A stretch of 28,742 bases of DNA, taken from the IMG/VR virus record IMGVR_UViG_3300031759_000117, positions 1-28,742 of that record; one strand, 5' to 3'. Below the pieces are notes generated by a model that had not been told where the DNA came from, did no database searches, and worked only from the letters and a program-made list of their open reading frames with translations. Below, piece after piece: positions 1 through 8,170 of the stretch (its first letter is position 1; each line of letters begins with the position of its first letter). A program made the position numbers and the translations under genes. The DNA is from a virus.

Positions 1-38
1 CGCCGCCGTTTGTGTGAGTTCGATTCTCACCGCGCGCC
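1..38 (+). tRNA. 3' end of a tRNA, cut by the window edge
   Basis: Positions 14-18 (GTGAG) and 26-30 (CTCAC) form a perfect five-pair T stem around the seven-base loop TTCGATT at 19-25. Positions 31-37 would be the 3' half of the acceptor stem and 38 the discriminator base. No CCA is encoded. The anticodon lies outside the window, so the identity cannot be given. It could be a phage-borne tRNA. An attachment site is less likely because no integrase follows and virion-type genes do. Confidence 0.45.
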
Positions 39-60
39 CTTCAGTTCCGGGAAAGGAAAA

Positions 61-291
61 ATGAAAATCAAAGCCAACGAAGAGCCGCGCGGAGATCTCG
101 CGCTCGCGGAACTAACCGCGCTGGGCCGCTTGATCGAAGCGCAACCCGCCCCGCCGACCCCGCATATGGTTCCGGCCGCGTCGATGCAGAATCGGTTCAC
201 CGGCCGCTGTTTGAAATGCGGCGCCGTCGCGACGGAATACAGCACCACGTGGCAATGCGCGGCGTGCGGAGCCAAAGGAAATCTGGTCTAA
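61..291 (+). CDS. Small zinc-ribbon-like protein (76 aa)
   Basis: The protein has a charged N-terminal helix-like half, a Pro-rich linker, and a C-terminal CLKC...CAAC pair of CxxC knuckles that should bind one zinc ion. The ATG at 61 is chosen because AAGGA lies just upstream at 53-57; the earlier in-frame start at 10 falls inside the tRNA-like sequence. It ends two bases before the ATG of the next gene. The function is unknown. It is one of several short CxxC proteins in this window, and a structural zinc ribbon is the most that can be said. Confidence 0.7.
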   Translation: MKIKANEEPRGDLALAELTALGRLIEAQPAPPTPHMVPAASMQNRFTGRCLKCGAVATEYSTTWQCAACGAKGNLV

Positions 292-293
292 CG

Positions 294-2036
294 ATGCTTA
301 GCCGACGATGCACACTCGCGGTTCTGTTTGCTGCGACATTTGCCGCGACACTAGGAGCGCAAGTGTTCCCGCCGCCGGCCGGAGGCGGCGGCACCGGATC
401 GGGAACGGTTACGCAGGTCGTCGCGAGTCCACCGCTCAGCGGCGGCACCATCACCGCCAACGGATCTGTCGGCTGCCCTACCGCCACATCGCTCGTAGCC
501 GGCTGTCTGGCGGCCGCGGATTGGTCCTCGTTTAACGCGAAGGGCGCGGGCACGCTTACGCAGCTCGTATTCTCCAGCCCGCTCACCGGCGGAACTGTGA
601 CCAGCACCGGAAGTATCGGATGCCAGACCGCGACGGCCATCGTGGCCGGGTGTCTCTCCGCCGCGGATTGGGCCACGTTCAACGGCAAAGGCTCGGGCAC
701 GCTTACGCAGGTTGTCGCCACCGCGCCGCTGACCGGCGGCACGATTACGGGCAGCGGCTCGGTCGGCTGCCAGACCGCCTCCGGATCGCAGGCGGGATGC
801 CTCGCCGCGGCCGACTGGACCACATTCAACGGCAAGGGCGCGGGCACTGTATCAATCCTTTCTGCCGTATCCGCCGCGTGTCTCACGACGTTTGTAAGCA
901 CGGGCGTGCAAATCCAGTGTCCGAACGGCTCCGCAACGCTCGACGCGTCTGGCAATCTAGTAACGCCCGGCAACGGCAACTTCGGAGTCGCTTCCGGAGT
1001 CGTTGGCGCCGTCGTGCTCAACGACGGATCGGGCAACCCTTATGTGCTGTCGGCCGCGGCCGGCGCGTCGGGAGGTATCGCTCTCGATCTGCCTCAAGCG
1101 CTTGGCACGGGCACGGCATCGCTTGCCGGCATCCTCACAGTAGGCAGCGGCTTCGTCTATTCGGCGACGTATACAAGCGGCGTCACGTGGGCCACCGCGC
1201 CCGCCACATGCACGTGGACCGTCACCAGCCCGAACGGCGGAACCAACGCGGTGCTCACGATGATCTACAGCGTGACTCCCACCGCGGGCACGCCGTTTTC
1301 CGTCACCACCGCAGGAACTGGATTCAATCTTCCCGTCACGACCGCGGCTTATACCAGCGGCGCGGGCTGCAGCGGGACGGCTACTATCGCCGCGGTGGTT
1401 GGCGCGCAAGTCAGCATCAGTCCCCAGGTACCCGCAGACACGACGGCCGGCCAGCTCGAGGTGACCGGCGCTTCCGCGCCTTCGACGATCTTTACGTGCG
1501 GCGTTGATAACGTCCCGTTTTATGCGGCGGCCACGAATGTCCTGAGTTGCTCGCACACGATCCAACTCGGGCAGGCCTCCACTTCGAACGGGCTTCTGTC
1601 GCTGGCGAGCGCCGGCGCGGCGGGCATCGGCTCGATTCAATATCGCGGCGCAAGCACCTATAGCTTCAGCCTTCCCGATGGCGCGGGCACAACCGGCGCG
1701 GCACAAACGTTAGGGACCAACGCGTGCGCGGGTAGTCTGACCAATTCCTCCAGCTTCGGATCGGTCCTGACCTCGGCGGGCGGAAGCCCCAATCCCAACA
1801 TCTGGGCGGCTCCCTACGCGGCGGGATTGTATACGAGCGCCACGACCGGCACGTGCGCCTTCACGATTACGTTCCCGGCCGGCTTGACCGCGGCGCACGG
1901 ATGGGCTTGCCATGCTGAGGACACCGGCACATCCATAGGCGCGATCACGCAGACCGGCGGCTCGGCTTCGACGGCCACATTCTCGGGAGTCACCACCACC
2001 GGCGATCCAGTGAGGTATCTATGCGCACCCTACTAG
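294..2036 (+). CDS. Exported or tail-fibre-like protein with three 49-residue repeats (580 aa)
   Basis: The N-terminus has two Arg followed by a hydrophobic stretch ending in an Ala-rich site (residues 4-23), like a Sec signal peptide. Residues 37-183 are three tandem 49-residue repeats. Each starts GT(V/L)TQ and ends with a DWxxFNxKG motif, a repeat style common in phage tail fibres and bacterial surface proteins. The rest is Gly/Ser/Thr/Ala-rich beta-strand-like sequence with scattered Cys, and the C-terminus (about 500-580) looks like a compact fibre-tip domain. The ATG at 294 fits the signal peptide and follows the upstream stop; an in-frame ATG at 216 would lie in the previous gene. It overlaps the next gene by 16 bases, so the two are probably translationally coupled. 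Tail fibre or side fibre is the best guess, but a signal peptide is unusual for one, so a surface protein made by the lysogen remains possible. Confidence 0.65.
   Translation: MLSRRCTLAVLFAATFAATLGAQVFPPPAGGGGTGSGTVTQVVASPPLSGGTITANGSVGCPTATSLVAGCLAAADWSSFNAKGAGTLTQLVFSSPLTGGTVTSTGSIGCQTATAIVAGCLSAADWATFNGKGSGTLTQVVATAPLTGGTITGSGSVGCQTASGSQAGCLAAADWTTFNGKGAGTVSILSAVSAACLTTFVSTGVQIQCPNGSATLDASGNLVTPGNGNFGVASGVVGAVVLNDGSGNPYVLSAAAGASGGIALDLPQALGTGTASLAGILTVGSGFVYSATYTSGVTWATAPATCTWTVTSPNGGTNAVLTMIYSVTPTAGTPFSVTTAGTGFNLPVTTAAYTSGAGCSGTATIAAVVGAQVSISPQVPADTTAGQLEVTGASAPSTIFTCGVDNVPFYAAATNVLSCSHTIQLGQASTSNGLLSLASAGAAGIGSIQYRGASTYSFSLPDGAGTTGAAQTLGTNACAGSLTNSSSFGSVLTSAGGSPNPNIWAAPYAAGLYTSATTGTCAFTITFPAGLTAAHGWACHAEDTGTSIGAITQTGGSASTATFSGVTTTGDPVRYLCAPY
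402..842 (+). repeat. Three tandem 147-bp coding repeats
   Basis: Units at about 402-548, 549-695 and 696-842 lie inside the fibre-like gene. Each encodes 49 residues running from GT(V/L)TQ to the DWxxFNxKG motif. The copies have diverged but stay in register, so copy number could change by recombination without breaking the frame. Confidence 0.8.
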
Positions 2037-3562
2037 CAGCGATTCTATTTTGCGCTTCAGCGTGCGCGCAGTTCGTGGTTCCGACGAACCATTCGAACTA
2101 CCGCGAGCACGGGACCAATCTGGTGGATCAGAACGCGAGCGGGTTCGCGGCGCCGGCCACCGTCTCGTTCTCCTTCCAGGACACCGGAACATCCGGCGGC
2201 TCGATCGGCAGCGTGACAAACGGAACGCTGGTGGCCACCAAGAACTCGACGGCCCCGTACCTGCGCGTATACAACAGCGCGGGCCTGGTCTTTACCGACC
2301 AAACGAACACCGTCCCGGTCACCATGGGACCGCTCGGCGTAAGCACGCCAGTGATCGACGCCAACGGGCAGGTCTGCATGGCGGACCAACTCAAGTTCGT
2401 TTGCTTTTCCAGCACTGGCGCCGTCCTGATCAATACGGCGTTTGTCTTTGGCACAAACGCTCCGGCCGTCTCCGCGTTCTCTCTGATTCCGAGTTCGGAC
2501 GGCTCGAAAATCACCATCCTAGGCGGCGGGCCCGTGATTTCTATCTGCATGTCCACGTGCGGATCGTACACCGCCGGCCAGCAGATCGGCGCGGCGCTTT
2601 ATGTATACCTGGCGACGGCGCCTCAGACCGGCACTTACCAGAACTATTACCAGGACACCAACGACGCGTGCTCGATTTCGGATGTGATCTTTTTCGACGG
2701 CCAGCGCGGGACGTGCGGAACGACAGGCTGCTCGATTGCCGCGGTGGCGCAGCCGAACAACGCTATCACCGCCGTCCAGATCACCAACACCGGCCCAATC
2801 GAGATCGCGCAGTCCGCGCTCTATGACGGGCCGTCGCAGGCCTCGCCCTCCTGCAATAACGGAAACGTATACTCCGACAGCGGGAACGGCGGCGCGGGCA
2901 CCGTCGCGCCATGCAACAGCAGCAGTACCGTTACCCCGTGCATCGTGGCGTTTTCTACCACTCCCTCGGGGACTACGCTGCCGGCCGTCTGCTCAACATC
3001 CGGCCAGCCCGGCGTCGTGGCTCCCAGCTCCACGGGCACATCGTATGCATATTCGTATACCCTCGGGAAGATCATCGCGCACTACGGCGGGCAGAATTCC
3101 GTGTATCTGATCAACCCCGCCGATTGCAGCATTGCGGGCACGTGGAACGTCGCGAGCCTCGCCACCGTGTGCGCGCCGAATTGCCACATCGGATCGGAAC
3201 AGGAGATTGTCCCGTGCCCAACGGGAACCGACGAATGCATGCTTGTGAGCATCACCCGCAACAGCGGGAACTATCCCTCTGTCGTGGTGTTGCTCGATCT
3301 GACCGCGTGCGGCACAGCGGCAGCGACGTGCCCCACCGCCCCGATCTGGAGTTACACGGAGCCGATCAACGGCAGTACGAACAACTCTACGCAAGGGCAG
3401 ATTGTGGTGTTCACCGGCGGCGGCGAAACGCGCGTCGGCTTCACATCGCAAAATAACCTGGGGACGCAGAACGCGGGCTGGACGATGCTCACGAGCTACT
3501 CCGGGGCGAACGCGCAAACGCAAGGCAGCGGACGCACGGCCGGCAGTGTGAGTGTGCGCTAA
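2021..3562 (+). CDS. Exported Cys-rich protein of unknown function (513 aa)
   Basis: Residues 1-17 form a signal peptide with two Cys near the cleavage region (FCASACAQ), so either Sec cleavage or a lipoprotein-type signal is possible. The mature part is rich in Thr, Gly, Asn and paired Cys and has repeated strand-turn segments resembling propeller blades (for example YLINPADCSIAGTW), but I cannot assign a family. GTGAGG just upstream may be the ribosome site. It starts inside the end of the fibre-like gene, and its TAA directly abuts the ATG of the next gene. The shared leader type and composition suggest the two proteins work together at the surface of the virion or cell. The function is not recognised. 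Confidence 0.6.
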   Translation: MRTLLAAILFCASACAQFVVPTNHSNYREHGTNLVDQNASGFAAPATVSFSFQDTGTSGGSIGSVTNGTLVATKNSTAPYLRVYNSAGLVFTDQTNTVPVTMGPLGVSTPVIDANGQVCMADQLKFVCFSSTGAVLINTAFVFGTNAPAVSAFSLIPSSDGSKITILGGGPVISICMSTCGSYTAGQQIGAALYVYLATAPQTGTYQNYYQDTNDACSISDVIFFDGQRGTCGTTGCSIAAVAQPNNAITAVQITNTGPIEIAQSALYDGPSQASPSCNNGNVYSDSGNGGAGTVAPCNSSSTVTPCIVAFSTTPSGTTLPAVCSTSGQPGVVAPSSTGTSYAYSYTLGKIIAHYGGQNSVYLINPADCSIAGTWNVASLATVCAPNCHIGSEQEIVPCPTGTDECMLVSITRNSGNYPSVVVLLDLTACGTAAATCPTAPIWSYTEPINGSTNNSTQGQIVVFTGGGETRVGFTSQNNLGTQNAGWTMLTSYSGANAQTQGSGRTAGSVSVR

Positions 3563-3925
3563 ATGGAAGTCATCTACCGCGCCTGGCTGCCCATCCGCAA
3601 CGCGGCCGTCAGGGTCGCGAACGTCGGGATCCGAATGTGGATCCACTTTTGCCGCCGCACGACGGGACGCGAGAAATGCCCCGGCTGCGGGCAGCGCAAG
3701 CAGCACAAGGTAATCTGGCGCGGGGAGTACGAGCGGCTGATCCACCAGTGCGCGTTCTGCACCGCGGTGTGGGGCACAGACCCGCTCGTCAGCGCGCAGG
3801 CCTGGCGCGTCGAGATCGTGGCGCCTCCGGAGCCCGGCCCCGAGGCGTTGCAGCGCATGCCGTTCGGCGCGTCGCGGGAACCGTCGCGCGAGCCGCTGAA
3901 ACACGAGATGCCGATTCAGAGTTAG
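3563..3925 (+). CDS. Zinc-ribbon-like protein (120 aa)
   Basis: The start codon follows the preceding TAA directly, so translation probably depends on termination of the upstream gene. The N-terminal 30 residues are basic. CPGC and CAFC, about 28 residues apart, form a likely four-Cys zinc ribbon. The C-terminus is Pro/Glu/Arg-rich and looks disordered. The family is not recognised; the fold suggests nucleic-acid or protein binding. The large reverse-strand frame across this gene is a GC-driven shadow. Confidence 0.65.
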   Translation: MEVIYRAWLPIRNAAVRVANVGIRMWIHFCRRTTGREKCPGCGQRKQHKVIWRGEYERLIHQCAFCTAVWGTDPLVSAQAWRVEIVAPPEPGPEALQRMPFGASREPSREPLKHEMPIQS

Positions 3926-3937
3926 GGAGAAAACACG

Positions 3938-4504
3938 ATGAACGAACAACAAAAGGTCGCTGGCGCTGTCGCGCTGTTGCGCGGCGAGTTGGGCAGCGAG
4001 ATCAAGGACATGATCCGCAAGAAATCGGCGGAGTTGCCGTTGACCTGGTGGGCGGAAACGGCTTTCGGCTTCACCAGCTTTCATTTCGGTCTGGGCATGG
4101 CGATCCGCAACACGCTCCGCCACTACGGATTTGACGAAGCATACTTCGGCGTTCAGACTCTCGATGGCATCTACATCAAGCTCGTGGAACTCGCATGCCA
4201 GGAGCAGGCGCCGGAACCACCGCCCCCGTCCACCTGGCAGGAAGCGCTACTGCCCGAGTGGCATCTGAAGCCCCGCCCGCTGCACGCCGCGAAGATCCTC
4301 ACCGTGCAACGGTCCACCGCGAGCCAAAGCGTAATGAAGCTCGACGCGCTCGACGACAATGGCGGCCCGCTCTACGCGGTCGGCACGCCCGGCTGGGCCG
4401 ACGTAAACAATCCGCAGCCCGGCGATTACTACGTCAGCGGCTGCCACGGCAGCGCGGTAGTGGGCCCCGAGGCATTCGAGTCGATCTATGAGCGCGCCGC
4501 ATAG
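3938..4504 (+). CDS. Conserved-looking hypothetical protein (188 aa)
   Basis: AGGGAGAA just upstream supports the ATG. The N-terminal third ends in a segment with LPLTWW and HFGLGMAIRN, which resembles a small domain seen in many bacterial and phage hypothetical proteins (a DUF6794-like look, from memory and unverified). A Pro-rich linker follows at about 90-100. The C-terminal part, containing GDYYVSGCHG and GPEAFESIY, looks like a small beta domain. It overlaps the next gene by 17 bases. No catalytic motif is visible and the function is unknown. Confidence 0.6.
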   Translation: MNEQQKVAGAVALLRGELGSEIKDMIRKKSAELPLTWWAETAFGFTSFHFGLGMAIRNTLRHYGFDEAYFGVQTLDGIYIKLVELACQEQAPEPPPPSTWQEALLPEWHLKPRPLHAAKILTVQRSTASQSVMKLDALDDNGGPLYAVGTPGWADVNNPQPGDYYVSGCHGSAVVGPEAFESIYERAA

Positions 4505-4781
4505 TTACGGCATGGTCAGCCCGCGCGCGCTTGCAAAGATGATCGCCAGCGGAACTCCGCCGCCGCCGGCAAAGAAAACATCGCCGCTGGCGCTGGGCAG
4601 TCTCCCCATCGTCCGCACCATCAACGTGACCGACGCGGTTACGGAGGCGGCGCACGAAGCGCGGCTGCGCCAGATCGCAGTGAAGCTGGCGCGCAAGCAA
4701 GGCTCTTGGATGTGCCCGAAATGCCAAGCCGTGCGAATCTCCGCGAACGCGGAAACCTGCGCCGCGTGCGCGTCGTTATGA
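4488..4781 (+). CDS. Small C-terminal zinc-ribbon-like protein (97 aa)
   Basis: The gene starts inside the end of the preceding one and ends in an ATGA overlap with the next. The N-terminal half is basic and Pro-rich, the middle is a charged helix (EAAHEARLRQIAVKLARK), and the last 25 residues hold CPKC...CAAC, a rubredoxin-knuckle-like zinc site. It may be an adaptor or nucleic-acid-binding protein. No specific family is recognised. Confidence 0.6.
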   Translation: MSAPHSYGMVSPRALAKMIASGTPPPPAKKTSPLALGSLPIVRTINVTDAVTEAAHEARLRQIAVKLARKQGSWMCPKCQAVRISANAETCAACASL

Positions 4782-4978
4782 GAGCGCAAATTGCTAAGTC
4801 CATCGCCATCGCTCGCGGATGCTACCGGCAGCCGGAGGGCGGCTCCCGGGCCGAAAAGCGCAGATGGCCATACGAGGGCGGCGGTTCGGCCGAGGGCTGG
4901 CGCGATGCCTCAATCGGTGGCCCCGCGCCCCCGCCGTTGCCGCGCAACAAGGAAAACGACAATGCTCCGATCCGATGA
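4778..4978 (+). CDS. Possible small basic protein (66 aa)
   Basis: The ATG shares the tetranucleotide ATGA with the stop of the preceding gene, an arrangement used repeatedly in this window, and the frame fills the gap to the next gene. The product is basic, Gly/Pro-rich and of low complexity with no recognisable domain, so coding status rests on coupling and position. If it is not a gene, this stretch of about 180 bases is a leader for the gene at 4962. Confidence 0.35.
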   Translation: MRAQIAKSIAIARGCYRQPEGGSRAEKRRWPYEGGGSAEGWRDASIGGPAPPPLPRNKENDNAPIR

Positions 4979-5126
4979 AGAGATCGCGCGCGAAAACGAC
5001 GCTATCGAGTACGAGGCCACCCGCGCCGCGTTGCTTCGGTTGCTCCCGGACGCCGTGTTGCTCGACCGCTTCGCGCAGTCCGTCGCGAATCGCGCTATAC
5101 GAGCCGCGGTGGACGCGAAGTGCTAG
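4962..5126 (+). CDS. Small helical protein (54 aa)
   Basis: AAGGA at 4949-4953 lies eight bases before the ATG, which decides the start against longer frames. The product is acidic then helical (LLRLLPDAVLLDRFAQ). It resembles the short helical open frames common in phage operons. Its stop overlaps the GTG start of the following HTH gene. The function is unknown. Confidence 0.5.
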   Translation: MLRSDEEIARENDAIEYEATRAALLRLLPDAVLLDRFAQSVANRAIRAAVDAKC

Positions 5127-5437
5127 GCGCGACGCTGGACAGCCCGAGCCGGAGAGCGCCGCGAACGCATGAAATCGAGGGTATCGCGCCCGTGCATCGG
5201 TTCCATCTTGCGCCGCGATTCCTTCAACTTGCCGCGCTTGCCTGCGAGGGCAACGGCTACAAAGAGATCGGAGAAGCGATGGGACTTACGGCGGGAACGG
5301 TGAAGGTGTACGGCGCGTTGGCGATGCGATCATCCGGCGCGCGCAATCGCACCCAGCTTGCGGTCTGGTACGACCGGGGCTACTTCGATCCGCCCCCCGT
5401 GGATTGTTTCCCCGGAGTAGAACTGAGCGACACTTAG
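5120..5437 (+). CDS. LuxR/GerE-type helix-turn-helix protein (105 aa)
   Basis: Residues of about 38-90 match the C-terminal DNA-binding domain of LuxR-family regulators: a helix LAALACEGNG, then YKEIGEAMGL, a turn, TAGTVKVYGAL as recognition helix, and a closing NRTQLAVW segment. There is no receiver or ligand-binding domain, so it would be a stand-alone DNA-binding protein. Translation probably starts at GTG 5120 overlapping the previous stop; GTG 5192 is an alternative that keeps the HTH. Its place ahead of the portal gene makes a late-gene regulator plausible. A small terminase subunit, which also often uses an HTH, is a weaker alternative. Confidence 0.65.
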   Translation: MLGATLDSPSRRAPRTHEIEGIAPVHRFHLAPRFLQLAALACEGNGYKEIGEAMGLTAGTVKVYGALAMRSSGARNRTQLAVWYDRGYFDPPPVDCFPGVELSDT

Positions 5438-5440
5438 ATC

Positions 5441-6163
5441 ATGGAACACACCCGCCGTTCGCTATTCGCTTCGCTTATCGCTTTGCCCGTCGCGGCTGTC
5501 GCGGCTGTGCGGGGGAAAGCCGTTTACGGTCGCAGCAGGTTCGAGCCGCCGCGCACCTCGCCCGCGTTTAAGTGCTTCAACTGTGGCACGCTCGCTACAA
5601 GCGGCTTGCTTCCGGAGGGCATCACCATACCGGGCGAGTATCGCACTCTTGGGGGAGCGATCCTCTGCGATCCGTGCATCCTAGCGCTTCGGCACTGCGC
5701 GACGTGCGGATGCGGGATCAATTTCGTGCCGCGCTGCCATCATTCACTGGAGAGCTTTAACCGGCCCCACGGCGTGCCGCGGCTGCTGCACGATGGGGAG
5801 TCGCTTCATTGGCGCTCGTGGCAGGGTCTTCCCGTCGTGACCAAGGAAGTTGTCGCGCGCACCCTCTTAATCGCGGAGGCAGACCACCAGGATCTGTGCG
5901 GCGAATACGGCGGTCGCGATCAAATCGTGGCCGACTGCCCCGGGTGCGTTTCGGCGCGCGCGCGAATAGGCGAGATCCCCGACATAACGAGGTTCGGAGA
6001 TGGCAGTCTGTATATCACGCGCAACGAAGAGCGCCACTTGATCGGCCACATTGCAGATATCACAGTTGACTCCTCGCCAACAGCTAGGATCGACTCTTCG
6101 AAGTTGCTAGCGCTTCTGGATGCCGACGAAGCGCGCATGGCCGCGTTCGGCAAGTCTCTTTAG
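5441..6163 (+). CDS. Cys-rich protein with a Tat-like leader (240 aa)
   Basis: The N-terminus has TRRSLFASL followed by an Ala/Val hydrophobic stretch to about residue 24, which resembles a twin-arginine export leader. The next 80 residues carry CFNC, CDPC, CATCGC and a CHH, suggesting two treble-clef or zinc-ribbon sites. Another CPGC lies near residue 165, and the last 60 residues are a mixed charged domain. Tat export would fit a protein that loads metal before secretion. It is the last gene before the 350-base non-coding stretch ahead of portal. The family is not recognised. Confidence 0.6.
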   Translation: MEHTRRSLFASLIALPVAAVAAVRGKAVYGRSRFEPPRTSPAFKCFNCGTLATSGLLPEGITIPGEYRTLGGAILCDPCILALRHCATCGCGINFVPRCHHSLESFNRPHGVPRLLHDGESLHWRSWQGLPVVTKEVVARTLLIAEADHQDLCGEYGGRDQIVADCPGCVSARARIGEIPDITRFGDGSLYITRNEERHLIGHIADITVDSSPTARIDSSKLLALLDADEARMAAFGKSL

Positions 6164-6512
6164 CGCTCCCAAAGTTCCCAACCGCGTGCGCAAGCCGCGA
6201 GAACGGGGGAGCGGGCGGCTGTCGCCGTTTCACCGACGGACCGCCCGCTAAAGTTTCCGTGGAGAGATAGAGCACCTGGCTCAGACCCGGGGAGTGAAGG
6301 CAGAAAATCGTATCGGGTAGGCGGGATAGCTCAAGGCCTTTTCCCGCCGCGCAACCCGATTAGCGGAAGTCCACTGACTTCATCCAAAGCACCGCGCGCC
6401 CCGCCGCTCTCTCACTATCCCGCCCAGGATCGGAGAGCGGCAGGGCGTCCAACGACGCGCATATGTCCGGAGGGTTCCGAGGCCCAGCCGGGACTTTTTC
6501 ATTTTACATCCA
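6164..6512 (+). other. Gene-free stretch with a chain of hairpins ahead of the portal gene
   Basis: No convincing frame exists on either strand. The DNA forms consecutive stem-loops: 6210-6218 with 6241-6249 (nine pairs, with an inner four-pair stem); 6312-6318 with 6354-6360 enclosing 6320-6326 with 6342-6348 (seven plus seven pairs); 6366-6371 with 6376-6381 (six pairs, loop CACT); and 6403-6411 with 6433-6441 (nine pairs, extended by 6398-6401 with 6443-6446 past one mismatch). It could be a structured leader, a non-coding RNA, or a DNA site such as a packaging signal. Confidence 0.6.
6210..6249 (+). terminator. Possible terminator-like stem after the early gene cluster
   Basis: A perfect nine-pair GC-rich stem starts 47 bases after the preceding stop codon, with an inner GTCG/CGAC stem. 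Only AAAGTTT follows, not a proper T tract, so intrinsic termination is weak. It may instead be the first element of the structured region. Confidence 0.35.
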
Positions 6513-8057
6513 GTGGCTAAAGGCCAGTCCGATTTCTTCGGCAACACCCAAGCCGGAGGCGGCAAAAAGACACGTCTCCTACCGCTTAACGCCATCGCTC
6601 CATCGACTGTAAACGGCATCAAGGATATCTCGTCGGACTACTGGTTCGGCCCGCTCCAGCCTACGAAGGTAATCGCGCCATCGTCTTACCGGCCGCGCCA
6701 GTACGGGTATACACCCGGCGCGAATATGTCGTGGACCCCGAAGGGGGAAGACACTCCGATCACGTTCGATATCCTCCGCGCGCTGGCCGACCAGTGGGAC
6801 ATTCTCCGAATCGCGATCGACATCAAAAAAGACCAAATCGTCGGCGTGCCCTTCGAGCTGCGTCCCATCCGCCAGCCGGGCGAGATGGTTACCGATTTCA
6901 AGGCGCGCACAGCCGGTGACAAGACGCTCCGCGATCTCACCGCGTTCTGGAAAAAGCCGGACGGCCATCACCCGTGGAAACAGTGGCTCCACCTTTGGCT
7001 TGAGGATCTGATCGTGCTCGACGCCGTCGCGCTGTGGATGTCGCGCGATAAGCAGGGGAAGGTGGCCACCGTCCACCCGCTGGCGGGCGACACCATCGGG
7101 CGCATGCTCACGGATCAAGGCTTCACGCCGCCGCCCGGGTCGACCGCGTACCAGCAGGTCGTATACGGCATGCCGTGCTGGGACTTCGACGTCACCGACC
7201 TCGTGTACGGAATGCAGAACGAGCGCACCAACCGGCGCTACGGCTTCTCCAAGGTCGAGGGAATCATCAACACGGTTTGTTTCGGCTTGCGCCGCCAGGA
7301 GTGGCAAATCTCGGAGTATACATCCGGCACGGTGCCCGAAGCGCTCGTGTTTCTGCCCGCGGATTTGCCGGTCAATCGCGTAAAGGAAGTCCAGGACTGG
7401 TTCGATTCGATCCTCGCCGGCGACCTCGGAATGCGCCGCCGCGTGCGCTTCCTCCCCGGTATGGGCTCGGGCGAGAACGCGCGTCCGAACGTGATCTTTC
7501 CGAAAGAGCCGCTGCTTAAAGACGAGCTGGACGTGTGGCTCGCCCAGGTCGTTTGCGCGCACATCGGAATCAGTGCTCAGAAGTTTCTGAAGATGGCGAA
7601 CCGCGCCAGCGCGGAAGAGGCGAACGACGCGGCCGCGCAGGAAGGCCTGAAGCCCGACGTAGATTTTGTCATCGACGAGCTGAACGAGTGCCTATCGCGC
7701 ATGGGCATGGCCAACGACTACGAGTGGGCCAGCCAGACGCACCGCGATGTGGATCCGCTCAAGGCGGCGCAAGCGGACAATCTGATTGTCGGCAAGATCG
7801 TAACCGTTAACGAGTCCCGCGAGGACCGCGGGCGCGATCCGCGTCCGGAGCCGGAGGCCGACCAGCTCGGCTCGTACTCGCCACAGTTTGGCTTCCTGCC
7901 GCTTGGTCAGCTCCCCCCGACCATGCAGGCGGGCGGACCCGCCGGCGGCGAGACGGGCGAAGACGGCAAGCCGAAAACGCCGGCCGCAGGCGCTGGCAAA
8001 GATCCCGCAGGCGACGAGCCGCCCCAAAAAAAAAAGCCGGTAAAGCTGCTCTACTGA
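6513..8057 (+). CDS. Phage portal protein (514 aa)
   Basis: The portal is the twelve-subunit ring at the capsid vertex through which DNA enters and to which the tail joins. Residues of about 85-130 (ILRALADQWDILRIAID, then KDQIVGVPFEL) match the N-terminal core of the portal superfamily, and the length of about 500 residues is typical. The central part holds wing and stem regions; the C-terminal 60 residues are Gly/Pro/Lys-rich and flexible. Translation starts at GTG 6513 without a clear ribosome site. The neighbouring minor head, protease and capsid genes confirm the role. The last codons include an A10 run with an A AAA AAG slippery heptamer in frame, and the -1 frame there is open into the minor head gene. 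Confidence 0.92.
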   Translation: MAKGQSDFFGNTQAGGGKKTRLLPLNAIAPSTVNGIKDISSDYWFGPLQPTKVIAPSSYRPRQYGYTPGANMSWTPKGEDTPITFDILRALADQWDILRIAIDIKKDQIVGVPFELRPIRQPGEMVTDFKARTAGDKTLRDLTAFWKKPDGHHPWKQWLHLWLEDLIVLDAVALWMSRDKQGKVATVHPLAGDTIGRMLTDQGFTPPPGSTAYQQVVYGMPCWDFDVTDLVYGMQNERTNRRYGFSKVEGIINTVCFGLRRQEWQISEYTSGTVPEALVFLPADLPVNRVKEVQDWFDSILAGDLGMRRRVRFLPGMGSGENARPNVIFPKEPLLKDELDVWLAQVVCAHIGISAQKFLKMANRASAEEANDAAAQEGLKPDVDFVIDELNECLSRMGMANDYEWASQTHRDVDPLKAAQADNLIVGKIVTVNESREDRGRDPRPEPEADQLGSYSPQFGFLPLGQLPPTMQAGGPAGGETGEDGKPKTPAAGAGKDPAGDEPPQKKKPVKLLY

Positions 8058-8083
8058 AGGCCGCGCTAACCCGCGCCGAGGCC
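8026..8083 (+). promoter_or_regulatory. A10 slippery run, candidate -1 frameshift site joining portal to minor head protein
   Basis: Ten A residues at 8026-8035 are followed by G. Read in the portal frame this includes A AAA AAG at 8030-8036, the type of heptamer used by E. coli dnaX. A -1 shift (or an added A in the transcript) enters the frame of the minor head gene, which has no stop from before 7922 through 8171. A weak stem, 8059-8066 with 8073-8083, lies downstream but farther away than usual. Transcriptional slippage on A10 would give the same product. Confidence 0.55.
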
Positions 8084-8170
8084 GAGCCGCGCATCGCCGC
8101 GACGGTCCACAAGTTCCTGCAGGCCACCGCCGCCGACCTGGCCGGCCGGCTCCGCAAGCACATTGCAAAG

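Noticed and set aside
2993-4123. Reverse-strand open frame of 376 codons
   Set aside because: Spans three plus-strand genes with normal coupling and reads as Arg/Ala-rich shadow sequence.
6311-6360. tRNA-like start GCGGGATAGCTCA
   Set aside because: The following bases do not form D, anticodon and T arms and no TTCRANN loop occurs; the segment folds better as a nested hairpin.
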